From positions 4,095,899-4,159,898 of the forward strand of contig NC_087377.1 in assembly GCF_963675165.1 (NCBI RefSeq): 64,000 bases of DNA, read 5' to 3'. Position numbers and translations under genes: made by a program. The notes under the pieces were generated by a model. The model had not been told where the DNA came from. It saw only the letters and a program-made list of their open reading frames with translations, and made no database searches. Of this stretch, positions 47,265-60,208 are shown piece by piece. Source of the stretch: Halichondria panicea. Lineage: Eukaryota > Porifera > Demospongiae > Suberitida > Halichondriidae. Each line of letters begins with the position of its first letter. The stretch's first letter is position 1.

Positions 47265-50200
47265 ATGCGCAGTGGACTATTAGACCATGTGCCGGAGAAG
47301 ATGATGGCAGAGCTAGAGATCGAGAAGACTTTCAGCCCTAATATCATTCCATCGCAGAAGAAAGTGCTAGTTTGCTTTGGAGAAAGAAAAAGGGAGGTGT
47401 CCTTTAGCAGTGAGGGAGGAAATGGAGAGTTATTGAAGCAAACACAGCTCGTGTTTCGAGATATAGATCAAAACAAAAATTTAGTGCTTCAACTGAAAAG
47501 CGAGGAGTGGGACGGACTGTTCTTAGACGTGACCGATAATGTGTCCGTCGCTGATAAATCCGTACTGAGAGCTGTTTTGCCAAATCAACCCACAGCCAGT
47601 GCATCTGCATCTGCATCTGGTAGTACGTTGAGAGAAGAGGTGAGTACACTCTTTGTTCTAATTACAGATCACTCCAATAGTAGAACCAACTGTTAGTTTT
47701 AATTCTTCTTTTGTTCTACTGTAAGACCTTGATTTAAGGTGACCCTCCAAATATGCGACACCCTCGAGCTTAGACAATTTTCTGACCTCTAAAAGTAGCG
47801 ACAGGTGCGTTGACAATTATTTTTTAGTGTCGCGTCCTAAATAGAGGTAAATGTAGCCACACCTATATCCTCGATTCTAGGCCACTGGAAAATCAGTGTT
47901 TTAAGCGGCCTGAAATCGAGGCTAGTAGACTTACCTCCAATTACCTCTAAATATGCGACACCTGGACTTCAATATAATTTTCGACCTCCAAAAGAAGCGA
48001 CCTCCTTCGAAAAAGTGTCACCTTAAATCGAGGTCTTACGGTATTCTAATATGAACCATTTAATATGACCATTTCCATTTCGTAATTATTTTATTGTGGT
48101 TCTTAGCTAATTAGTTAGCACAAACCTCAAAGTCTGCAAGCCAAGCTCATAAAGCTTTGCCACCTCCACCGAGGCATCAGCACCCCGCGGTGCTTACATT
48201 ATTAACCCGAGGCCGAGCCGCGGCCACGGGTTATAGTAGTCTGTTGGTTTGTATGTTGGTTTGTTTGTCTGTGACATCTGAGTCTGCTCACCTGGCTGCC
48301 AAGGTACTGCGTTTACAGTATGGATAGCCTCCACACAACAAGTTATTAGTTTCAATAGTGGCAGATTTTGGTGTTGAAGCTTCGTTGTCGAATAAAAGCT
48401 AGCAAAAGCTAAGAAGCTTGAACTCAAGGGGTAGCTAGCTACATCCGAGTCTGCTCACCTGGCTGCCATAGCACTGCGTTTACAGCATGAATAGCCTCCA
48501 CACAACAAGTTAACAGTGGCAGATCTTGATGTTAAAGCTTCGTTGTGAAGAAAAACTAGCAAAAGTTAAGAAGCTTGAACTCACGGGGTACGGTTAGCTC
48601 TAGCTACATGTGGCCTTTATTCGAGGCACTCTAATTACAGCCACGTGGAGCCTTATTTGGAAGAGACTACTCGGGGACTTCCTTTGCTGGCTCTACTGTG
48701 AGACTACTCCGGGTCCCACGCTGCATGTGTAAAACTCCAGGCAGCTGGGATCCTACTATACCGGTCCAGGACTCCCAGTGCATGTCAGGTGCCTTATTTG
48801 TAGCCTTCTTTGCTGACTAGACTCTGCTATGATCCTATAGTCCTGCTGCTCATAGCGCTCAAATCTGTATAGTTTAGGCTATATAGGTTTCTGTGTTCAC
48901 AAGTTTTATTGCTCCTGCCTGCTCACTATACGGTTAAGTTGAGGCTCTGCTGGGAGTGAGTGGAGAACCTTGCCTGCTACATACTACTGCATTTATTGTA
49001 GAACAGTCTTCTGGTTTCTTATTATTGTCAACAGCCTAGCCGAGGGTTAGCACTTCAGTGCTCTAGTTTGTTTGTGATAGCCTATTCTACTCACCTGGAT
49101 GCCATGGCGCTGCGTTTACAGCATGGATAGCCTTCACACAACAAGTTATTAGTTTTAATAGTGGAAGATTTTTATGTTAAAGCTTCGTTGTCAAATAAAA
49201 GCTAAGAAGCTTGCTTCTGAGTCTGCTTACCTGGATGTCATAACGGTGCGCGTTTACAGCATGGATAGCTTTCACACAACAAGTTGTTAGTTTCATCAAG
49301 AGTGCATAAGAAGAGAAGAGTATCGAACTACCGATACTGTGCACAAACACTGTGCACAAAGTAACATGACTCGCACGTGATGAAGTATTGTAAACTTACT
49401 AGTAATCTCCTAGTAAATGTTAACCGTGACGTTTTTAGGGGTGTGGTAAATTGAACAATATAATATGAGCTAGCTAGTTTCCCGTTTAGCGATCAGAGCT
49501 GCTCACTGCACACTGATAGGAGACGATCCCTTCACAAAAATCATCTAAATAGAGACAATAGTCAGTTGATTCTCTTCACTTGCACTCTTTACTCACTATT
49601 AACAAATTCTGTGCGTTGCGTAATTATGCGCAAACGTCATCAATTGCGCGTTGCTCACGTGCAATTGACCGGATGTCACGTTACTTTGTGCACAGTGTTT
49701 GTGCAGAGGTATTGGTAGTTCGATACTCTTCTCTTCTTATGCACTCTTGGTTTCATAGTGGCAGATCTTGATGTTAAAGCTTCCTTGTCGAATAAAAGCT
49801 AGCAAAAGCTAAGAACTAGAACAGCCACGTTGGACTAGCTACACGTGGCCTTTATTCGAGGTGCCATTTACAGCTGAAGTGATCCTTTACCAGGAACATT
49901 GGTAAATGGAGAGCTCGCCCTCGTCAAAATTCTGAGAATTCAGGACGGGAAACTAAGTTCTTTGTTGGAGTGGCCTAAAGTAGAAAGATAGAATTATGAT
50001 TGTGGTTGTTTCTTCTTTCATGTTCCTTGCTTATCCTAGCCCCATGAGCCATTTCTAAGAAGCCTGCTATGACTCAGGCCTTTGCATCTATGTGCATGTC
50101 TCATAATCATGCACTACTAATCTCAGCTTGCCTCAATTTCTACTTTTCTCCTATTTACTTGCTGCTTAGCCAGCTACTTCCATGGCATCCTCATGCATAC

Positions 50201-53200
50201 TACTACATTCTCTTTTCTGGTTTTTATATATTCATGTCAACAGCTAGCCGAGGGTTAGCACTTCAGTGCTCTAGTTATTATTATTATAGAGGTTCAAATG
50301 ACCACACCCCTACAGTAGATACAATACCGGAAGTAAACAATTATGCTGCTGATATACTTCAATAGAACACTACTTCGGGTACATACATTTTTGATTTTTG
50401 GAAGAAGCTAGAGGCACGTACAAAGAGTTCTTTTGTCACACTGAGTACCTAGAATGCTTCTAATAATAGCTAAGACTGTGCAACTCATCGATGGTCTCAA
50501 GTGATATAAACATGTAGAATGTATGGTGTAGCTGTAGATAATTGGCTAAATAATAGTTATAGGCTGAGTCCAAGGTCTCTATGGGATTATGAGACCTGAA
50601 GGCCAGAGGCTGTAGTGTCCCGAGGGTGCTACTAAGGGCCTGATGTCTCATAATCCCATAGTGACCGTTGGACGAGGCCTATAACTGATTTAGAATAGCG
50701 CTAAGCTATTAACACAAAGGAGACTTTGCAACCAAGAGCTTCTACAGGCTTCTAGCAACGTTAAAGCTTCGTTCTCCGAGCTATGTCTAGTTTACATAAC
50801 AAAAAAAAAATGAAGGCCGTTTCCGTCTCTTGAAATCATGCGTAGCAAAACTGCTAATAGAAAGTTGCTACTCTACTTAGTAGTTAGCTCTGTTAGAGCG
50901 CTAGCTATTGGTAGCTGCATGAGTGATCAAAAAGCTGCACTGCACAACACAATAACTTTTACTTTTGCAAGTAGTCGCACCTCTGTATTGATTTTACAGC
51001 ATCATCGTTACTATGACTTCAACATAAATGCCATAGGCAAGTACATATAATGGACCTCCATAGAAGACCTCTGCTGAGGTGGGTCTCAAAGTGAAATAAT
51101 GGACCTCTCAGTGACCAATCAGATTGCCGTATTTGTACAAGCATTTTCTAAGTAGGGTTATTTAATAGTATGGGACCAGGGCTTCAATTAAACAATCCTT
51201 TTACGACCATGTGTATTTTGTTTACAGTCTCGTAGTGTGACATCTAAAGCTGTGTCTGGCTTAAAGCGTATTTCGAAGACTAGTGGTGCCTGTGCGAAAG
51301 TGTTGGCAACTATTTTCCCTTCAACAAAAAGTGTTCCACCAAAAGACCTCAATGTTTTTGATCCCCTGGACGATTGTGTTGCTCAATCAGCGCAAAACAA
51401 AAAAAAGTCGACCAGAGTCAAATCAATATCTGTCAAAGTAATTCTTGTACCCGGGTGTTCCACGTTAGTTCTACCCAAGGGAAGGAAGAGACTGAAGTTA
51501 ATAGCAGATAAACGCATTGAGGCTATCGAAATTAAGCGAAGTATGTCTCCTGCTGATGTTCAAAACAGAATCAAACGTGGATTCAAGCACCTTAACTTGC
51601 AAAATTGGGAATATTTAGTTGCTGATGCGGGGAAGCTGTCAGTATCCACAAACCAGGCCCCAGGAGGGGAGATAGTGGATAGACGAGGGGGGCTCTACAT
51701 TAGGGAGAAGGAAGAAAAGGTAAATATTATACTGGTATCTGTTATGATAAGCAGTACATAAACTTCTCTTTTGTTCAACCCAGACTGCAACAGTAATCGC
51801 ATCCACTTTCCAAGGAACATCGTCTAGTACTGCTTCCACTTCCCAGGGAACAGCATCAATCATTGCGTTCACTTCCCAAGGAACATCATCTAGTATTGCT
51901 TCCACTTCAGCATCAATCATTGCGTCCACTTCCCAAGGAACATCATCTAGTATTGCTTCCACTTCAGCATCAATCATTGCGTCCACTTCCCAAGGAACAT
52001 CATCAAGAATTGCATCCACAACATCACCAAGCATTGCATCTGCTTCTTATTTACAGGAAATAAGCACACCGATACTCAAGGTATGGCTGGTCATACTAGT
52101 AGTAGGTGTCACACTGTGAAGTAAGTAGCTGGTAGTAGATTTTTATGTTGCGAGTTTGTTGACTGAATAATAGAGACTTTTTTATACGGATGTTGAATGA
52201 TGTGTTTATTCTTCATAAAGGATGATGCGAGCTCCATTATGTCATCTGATGAAGAGTTGCCACCTGCCTTTCTGTCTAGAGTTGTTCCAGGAAAGGTAGT
52301 GTATAGAGAATTGAAATTATTTTGTTGATTTTTACATACAGGTTAATGAGAGTGTCGAACAAACAAGGATGATTGTTGCTGAGCAGGATCGTGTGTATGA
52401 AGAAGGGTTACGCATTGACCAGTCAAAAGAGCGAAAACGTCTTTGGACAGAGGTGACTAAAATACCTTAGACACTACTTGATAAGAACTGTACTTGTGAA
52501 AAGTGCCTCAGAGGAATGTTGTCATACAAAAAAAGCTTGTTTATTTGAAACAATGTCAAGCCTCAAGGGCGCATGCGCACGTAGTATCTAAACAGTTTTT
52601 GTCGATGCCCGGCACCCTCGCCCACAACAGTGTCTAACTGTTATTTAATTTGGCCAAATGAACAATTTTATGAACTTCTTTAACTTGTAGATGGTCCAGG
52701 CCAGTAAAATTTCTCTAAGAGAAAAACTGACCTCCACAAACCCGGATGATGGAAAACAGATTTACATGCGGCTACCCAATGGCGACAGAGTGGGTTCTAC
52801 CTTTTCCAATGAAGCTTCTTGTCAGGTAACATATAGTGTTATTGGATAGTTTTTGTAGGCGTTGTCTTATTTTATTCTAGGTTCTCTACGAGTACGTTTT
52901 TGCAATGAGCGATTTGGAGGACCCGTATGGGATCTGTTGTATGTTTCCCCGATCAATTGTCACCACTGATCAGACAATCGCAGATGTCCAAGGAATCCTT
53001 ATTGTTGATGAGAGGAATGGATACTTTGATCCTGTATCTTTGGTAAGCTCATGCTCTGCACAAACATACACACCCCCCCCCCCCAATGCCTACAAACTGT
53101 GTTTTAGTTGGCATTGAACACACACCAATTTGAAACTTGTATATAGACAAGTAACCTATACTTCTACTACTTACATTGTACCAGTGTACATGCATGCATG

Positions 53201-56070
53201 ATTATTATTGGAAAAGAGACAATTGTTGTGAGTTCATGATGGTAATAGTTGAAGATGCTGGTTGTGTTATACGTACATAGGTTCACCGTAAGGGAGGTGT
53301 CTGCGTGCCGGATAAGTCTAATGGCCGGACAAGTCAGATGTGCTTTCTAAAGGTAAATCTGTATGATGTGACGATCAAAAGACATGATATATATCTTTGT
53401 ACCAGGTCGTTTTTTCTTCTAATAGAACGCTAGGTTGAAAAGTAGGCCTGGGGAAGATCGTATCTGGGCGTGGTAAAACTACTATACGTGTGGTATTTAC
53501 TCTGCTACAGTAATCTACAAAATTATTAATATCTCACGATGAAAGCAATTTAGCTAGCTCAGTGGTAGCTACTTGTATATAGTAGTTCCTAGTAAGTTTA
53601 GATGTCAAACAAGAAGGCCTGACTCTCAAAGCATCAAGTCCAAGCTGTCAAACTCCTGTGAGAAGGAAAATATGATGTGATTTGGCAAGTCTTTGTGCTA
53701 CCAGCTGCTGCAAACAATGAACTTGGAAGCCAGCTCAGCCATAGACACATAACTAGATACATGTAGGATACTGTTACTTTCCTTGGCATTTTTCTGTATT
53801 TTCATTCACATTTTACGGCATGTTTTACAATACAGTTTACAATTTCTATAGACACGCCCAGATACAATCTATCCCATCTCCCTACCTAAAGAAAAATTGG
53901 CCTGGGAACGAGGCTAAGTGTGATATTATGTTATAGTTATACTAGGGATTTATGGCAGTAAACCACCGAGCACGAGGGCGTAGCCCCGAGGGCGAGGTGT
54001 GGTTTACGTTGCCATAAATCCCTAGCAACCATAGTATGAGTGTTATATATCCTATGTGATTGGCTAGCTATAATTGCGCATTTACTCCTCTATACCATGG
54101 TAACTCAAGTTAAAACTATCAGAAAGTAAAAAGAAAGCATTGTGGGAAAGCTTGCTCTGTCAATAGCTAGCTAGCTACAGGTACAAAATGCTTACCGTTC
54201 GACACCAGAGTTCTCCAGTTCCACGCTGTTAAAGAAATGCTGATCTAGCAAACACTTTGAGCCCTGCCCTGACTCCTCCTCCAAGATTAAAGCCTCACAA
54301 ACAGCTAAAGCCACCCATACCCACAGAGCTGGAGCCAGACAGTGCGCGCGCAGAGTGGTGCCAAGGCTCCCACTTGCAAGCACTTGCACTAGCTCTAGCT
54401 TGAGAATACGAATGACCAGCTCTCTTATCAAGTGACAAGTGCCTCACTATCTTTGACAAACTATGACTAGTCACTAAGCTACAGTACAGCAAAGCAACCA
54501 AACATTGATATGGCTAGAAGTAGACAAAATTATCTACATGATCTTGTACCAAACATGTCTGGGGAAATATCAGAGGGAATTATCATAGTTAACCCCCAGT
54601 CATATCCTAGCAACTACATGAAAACAGGATATATAGTGATATTTGTATTTGATATTTATATTTGAACATGGTGATAGAACTTTGATGTGGAATTTTCAGC
54701 CATAGTCCTGCAACTTTGTTTACCGTGATAGAGGAGTTTGACAGGGTCAATAGGTCAAGGATTATTGCAGCAGAAAATTATTCCTACAATTTTTGGTCAC
54801 AACATTTCTTACCTTCCCTTCCAGCTTGTAACTCAGGAGAACACTACATTTTCCGCTGCTTACAGTTGTAAAACATTAGGGGGCGAAATTGTATTTAGTG
54901 ACCTTTTGACCCTGTTGAACCTCCCTCTTTATCCCCCTACCCATGCATACTTGATTGTTTGATATTATGTGTCTGTTTCTATCTGTTTAGCCAATGACAC
55001 TCGAATGACCTTTGTGAACTCCCAACAATTCTACCTTGGACCATATCATTCTGTGAAACGTGGCGATGTATTTAAGGATGTCATTTCTCTGTACCAAAAC
55101 CAAGCGAATAAACTGTTGAAAGAATATCCAATGCGTATTTGCTTTGAGGGGGAGAAAGGCATAGATGAAGGTGGAGTGTCGAGGGACATGTATTCAGCAT
55201 TTTATGAATCTGCCTATGAGCGTCTCTTTGATGGTAGCTCACTCTTGTGTCCTGTAGTCCACCCTGAAATGGATAAAGCGTGTCTCTCCACCTTTGGTCT
55301 TGTACTTTCACATTCGTACATAATGTCAGGAATTCTTCCGATTCGGATTGCCTTCCCTTGTTTAGTTCAATCTCTGCTAGAAACTTCCGTCTCATTAAGT
55401 GATACTGTTCTTTTGGAGTCATTCATCGATAGTGTAAGTATTCACGAGGCAGGTATTCTTAAGGAAGCTATGGCTGTGGTTGGACAGCAAGTTCCTGTGT
55501 TTTCTTCTGAAATCAAATGCGAATTAATATCACTGTTCAGTCGATACAATAGCAGACAAGTGCCTACCCCAAATAGTTTAAAGCAGATGGTGGTAAACTT
55601 GGCTAGGTACGAGTTTGTTTCAAAGCCTGCTGCTGCTTTGTCTCTTATCCATTGCGGAGTGCCTGAGCAACACCAAGTGTTCTGGGATAACATGATGGTT
55701 GATGGTCTTCGAATGCTTTACTGGGCACTGAGTGTGTCTTCTGCCATGGTGTTGAAGATGCTCGAGGAAGCTGAAGGTGGTGATCAATCCCAAGATAGGG
55801 TTTTAGGTTATCTGCGTCAATTTATAGGAAATATGGGACTGGATGAATTGCGAACTTTTCTGCGCTTCGTTACTGGCAGCTCGGTGTGTTCCTCCTCAAA
55901 AAATATCTCTAGAATTTAACGCTCTTACCGGTTCTTCACGTAGACCCATTGCCCTCACCTGTGCACCATCCCTGATTCTATCCTCAACATACCCTTCATA
56001 CCAAGTGTTTGTTTCTGAGTTCCGAGCTTGTTTGTCAAGCGAGTACTTATGGAGAATGGACAGCTATTGA
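47265..56070 (+). CDS. UBX-HECT ubiquitin-ligase-like gene, copy 2, with HECT exon and frameshift
   Basis: Exons 1-8 are those of copy 1 shifted by 11,071 (47265-47639, 51228-51719, 51784-52080, 52221-52295, 52342-52452, 52691-52825, 52881-53042, 53281-53352). The HECT exon runs from 54991 (after TCTGTTTAG) to the stop at 56068-56070. It encodes a HECT N-lobe (FYLGPYHSVKRGDVF, MRICFEGEKGIDEGGVSRDM) and C-lobe (TFLRFVTGSSVC, TCAPSLIL with the catalytic Cys, then YPSYQVF). Two problems remain. The HECT exon needs phase 1 but exon 8 ends in phase 0, so a small exon is missing; 54825-54867 (43 nt) is a candidate. At about 55898-55906 an A-run has one base more than the inverted copy, giving a stop at 55917-55919, before the catalytic Cys. 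HECT ligases carry ubiquitin on this Cys, so a true frameshift would inactivate the enzyme. Confidence 0.7.
54515..54990. other. Unique intron sequence before the HECT exon
   Basis: Contains a small inverted pair, TTTGACAGGGTCAATAGGTC near 54737 and GACCTTTTGACCCTGTTGAA near 54900, probably a short mobile element. A possible 43-nt exon (54825-54867) lies inside it. Confidence 0.4.
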
Positions 56071-56080
56071 CGTTTGCAAT

Positions 56081-56224
56081 ATTGATAACACTGCATGCAT
56101 GTCTGTCAATGTTTTTTGGCCATAATTATTACCTTTATGACGATGTTATATTATTGATAACACTGCATGCATGTCTGTCAATGTTTTTTGGCCATAATTA
56201 TTACCTTTATGACGATGTTATTGT
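56081..56224 (+). repeat. 72-bp tandem duplication
   Basis: The unit starting ATTGATAACACTGCATGCAT occurs twice in a row, directly after the HECT stop. The left arm has it once. It accounts for the length difference between the arms. Confidence 0.9.
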
Positions 56225-57083
56225 ATTGTAAAGCATTCATCGCTGTGATTTTTGTATTACTGAGTGATGTAGGTATATAGGTCCAATAAAAAGCATGCAA
56301 GCTTTGGTCCCAGGAGAATTGTTATATATAACACCTATAACTTATGAATGCAAAATTAGCAAGACCTTCTATACATGCATGCAAGTAGTACATGCATGTG
56401 CTTGCATTTGTCACAGTGAAGATATAATTATATAGTTATCTGCATGAGCTTATGATTATCATGTTGCAAGCATGCATGTAATAATTATGATTGTTCCACA
56501 AATGTTCCACGTTCAAATGCTATATGAATCAGTAGGTTGTACATAGGATTGTAGCAATTTTTCACATTGCAAATGTTTTTCTATCCGGATTCAGGTATAA
56601 TTGAAGACGGTGCCACAAGCCAATGAGAAATTTGACTCAGACTAACAAACAGCATCTGTAAAACTATATGACAATATCTACCAAGTGTATATACAGTGGC
56701 TACGTACTTGCAACCTATTCCAGTATAATAATAATATACGTCCTAACATTGTGTATTGGCAGTACTACTATAATATTAGTCATACTCTTTATAGTGTGTC
56801 TATATAATTATGTGTACCTGCATCTGACAGACATTCATTAACATAAATGATAAAAATTATATACAGTGGAACCCCTCTTAACGGCCAACTGCGACATACC
56901 GGCCAGACACCCAGGTCCCAAAAGTTTGCATACAAAACAACCCCTTAACAACGGCCAAAACTTTTTGTTCTCCAATTAAAGGTGTCCGTTATAGAGGGGT
57001 TCCATGCACTGTACCATCATTCAACTTGGATATAAATTTGTAATTATTACTGGCATTACGCACTGCACATTCATTAACAAATC

Positions 57084-58779
57084 TCAGTTAATCAAAGTAC
57101 GTAAAAAAGTAAGTGTTTCAACATACAGTTCTATCCCAAAATTATCGCTGTCTGCCAGAGGATTTACTCTTTCCTTCAACAAAGCCATATTCTCATCAGA
57201 CAATGCAAGACCAATTGGGGGTATACGAACTGTGTAATCGTCATCACCCGTACTGATTTCTTCGTCTACACCATACATTTCATCAATATGTTCGAAAAAG
57301 TCTAGGGCTTGAAGTCCTCTTCTCTGCATTTGAAGTGCTCCCCGCACAAATAATTGATGTGGTGTTAGATTGTGTTCCGTTCGAACCCCATGACAGTTCC
57401 AACCCTCCATAAATACTTTCAGTGACTGGTTGATACGTGGAAGATAGACGTACTGTAAACAATACCGATGAAACATGTTATCAGGATCCAAGTAACCATG
57501 TTGCTCTAGGTAATAGAATAACTTGTAAAATATCACTGTTACGCAACGATGCATATCGCGCCAGAGGCGCTCAATCCGCTGGTTGTGCACGGAACTGCCA
57601 GTTATCATGCTGTTGCGGTCATATCCTCTACTCTCTAGCATATGTGCTGCTACACGATAATTTTCACCACCGTAGTCAGATCGCATTCTTGACGGTAGTC
57701 CAAACCGTTGGACAGCTGAAAGGAAGAGATTATAAACTGTTTCGGCAGTGTTATTATTGCTACAGCGAAGAAACACGACGAGTCTGCTATATCCGTCAAT
57801 AGCCCCGTGCGTTACCATGCCCCATCTCACAAGCTTGTGGTGGCCATCTGTACGAATACAAGATATGATTAGTATGCATGTATTGTATACACAAGTCTTG
57901 CTACTACTATAATAATAAGGCTCCAACCTATATACATGCATGTACACACATCTGGGCTCCTTTATCTAAAACTTAATTGACACACATTAACCATAAACCT
58001 GGTCACACAACACCTATATATGAATTACCCATGTGCCATAGAGAGTTGGGCGAGGGAACAGAGTAAGGGCGCCGAGCAGTGAGGATTCCTCTCCATCTCA
58101 GAGCTGCATTCAGGGGATCGGTTGCGTGGATAGCATTACGCACCCTTTGTCTAGTGACAGCATATCCCAATGACCGTAGTCGCCCAATCACCAGTGTCTC
58201 TCCCATATTTGGCATTTCTCGACGCACCTGTTGGAGCTTTGTACGTAGATCACTGTCACTTATACTTCTTGCAGCACTATGAACATCTAGAATGCCGAAC
58301 TCCCCTCTTCTTCTATAGATAGTCATTCGAGAGACACCCAATAGTTTACTAATCTCAGTCCAAGTGAAATTTAAACTACATAGGTATTCCAACTGGTCTT
58401 GACAAATAAATAGCTGGGGACGGCCACGTCCTACTCTCCTAGCAACCTGGGGAACTTGGTAGCCTCCGTCTGTGTGTGCATCCAACTCATCAAGTCGAGT
58501 GTACCACATTGTCTTGAGCAACACACAACTGTCCATTATTTCCTTCAATGCCGTGCAAACTTCAATCGTCTCATCATCGCCATCATCTTCAATTTGTACA
58601 CAAAGGGAAGATAGAGCATGTATACAAACCTCAAACCTCTCAATAACGAACTGGGCATAACTAGTAGACTGAGTATAATCGATTTCTCTATCTACCGTAG
58701 TAAGGAAAGTCTCCATTTCTTGGAGAAATGTTTCCCATCCCCACACTCGATCTCCAGCTCCAGCTCTTTGATCAACCAT
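57084..58779 (-). CDS. Integrase-like DDE transposase, right copy
   Basis: Mirror copy of the gene at 29846-31541: exons 58779-58029 and 57847-57084 on the minus strand. The protein is nearly identical, with one Arg to Cys change in the N-terminal part. The intron donor reads GTAATT instead of GTAAGT, which may weaken splicing. The DDE residues (DGHHKL, SDYGGEN, IERLWRD) are kept. It is transcribed toward the UBX-HECT gene, as is the left copy. Confidence 0.85.
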
Positions 58780-58958
58780 TTTAATTAATGAACACCCAGT
58801 CACCTTTTGACCTTGAGCCTCGCACTCGATTACAGCACGTCTTGTAACGTTACAGCACGTCTTGTAACGATTACAGCACGTCTTGCATGCATGACGTTTT
58901 CCCTTACTTTATGACGTCCTATAGCGCTATTTATTTTTGTTACACTTGGCGTGCCATA

Positions 58959-60208
58959 GGGTAGAGCCTATGCAGTACCCATAAATTGGTGTAATAATTA
59001 TTACACCCCACTTCTAACAGTGAAGTAATATGTAAGTACTGTAAATAAGACTATAAGAGCAAATAGTATGGGAGCTGTTAGCTTCTTGCGTTATGCAAAA
59101 TTATTAACATAACATTTGGAGAACTGTAGGAAAGGGGAAAGTTAAATGAGCCAAAATTTCTTAACGGGATGATTAATGTGTTCTTCAGTAACCAGGTTAA
59201 ATGTGAGATGAATAAGAATCAGTCTTGGGAGACTATGTTTTCATTTTAAAAGTAAGATACAATTACGTGGTCAATCCCAACGTATTTATGTTGTTATTGT
59301 AAGACTGTAACATTTTGTGTCGCAGGATCGCTACTGGATTACATAAAGCAAAATGATTTGGAAAAAACGTGAAAGTACCTGCATTTTGTGTCTTCAATCA
59401 CTGTTGTGTCCACCCACCTTCGTGAGCTTGGACACGGGGAGCTAGCTGACAACAATTTTATTATTAGTGGCTTCACCTGTGACAGCTTTGTATTCTTTGT
59501 AACGGTTTTTCTTTGAGTTACGACAAACCCCAATTACTCACAGATGTAGAGTATTGAGAGAGCAAACATCGAAAAAGTTCACTCTTATTAGATTGAGAAT
59601 ATATATGCCAGTTGTTTCTGTTTAAATGAAAATTAGCGCAGACTTAGAAGGGTGTTCACATGGTACATTAAACCAAGGAAAAATTACGAGACTCATGTGA
59701 ATACAAATCATTGCAAGCAGTGCTCTTGTTCACTAGGTTTATGCTTATAATTATGACTAACAGCTAGTGACACATCAAGTTCTACAGCATCATGACGTGG
59801 CAGGGCACATTCCATTACAGTGTCCCAGTATTTGAGGAGATAACAGAAGATCCACAAAAATGTGTTGATAACTGTGTATTAAAGTGAAGACAGCATGCCA
59901 TTGCTAAGAAGCTCCACAGCATATTGCTCAAAGAGTGATACGTATATCCATTTTTATATACATTGATCCTGAATCTTCATTGATCCAAGTTCTCAACTGA
60001 TCCTCTCACCTATAGCTGTTAATTGTTAGTGATGGCTGGGCGAGATGTCCATTGTGTCTATGCTAGTGACACATCAAGTCCTCCTACACCATCATGACGT
60101 GGCAGACTACATACAAACTACGCAGAATACGACCGGCTACACAATCGCGAAGATTTAGTTATTAGATGGCAGACATGGTATATTCGTTGATCTTAGACAA
60201 AAATAATT
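58959..60208. other. Region right of the inverted block, no supported gene
   Basis: The phrase TAGTGACACATCAAGT followed by CATCATGACGTGGCAG occurs at about 59766 and 60064. A second pair of related phrases (CATTGCTAAGAAGCTCCACA) occurs at 59900 and about 60935. These point to an old local duplication of about 0.3-1 kb. No exon could be supported. Confidence 0.45.

Larger units (their letters stand above)
43644..54514. repeat. 10,871-bp direct duplication, copy 2
   Basis: Second copy of 32573-43443, same orientation. It holds second copies of the foldback elements (44321-44538, 49297-49749), the intron repeats and exons 1-8 of the UBX-HECT gene. Only this copy continues into unique sequence and the HECT exon. 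Confidence 0.95.
55795..58958. repeat. Right arm of the 3.1 kb inverted repeat
   Basis: Reverse complement of 29667-32757. It is about 73 bp longer because a 72-bp unit is doubled. Point differences include Arg to Cys and Lys to Asn changes in the integrase gene and the A-run difference in the HECT exon. Confidence 0.9.

Noticed and set aside
57437-57802. Open frame antisense to the integrase core
   Set aside because: Shadow of the conserved integrase frame on the other strand.
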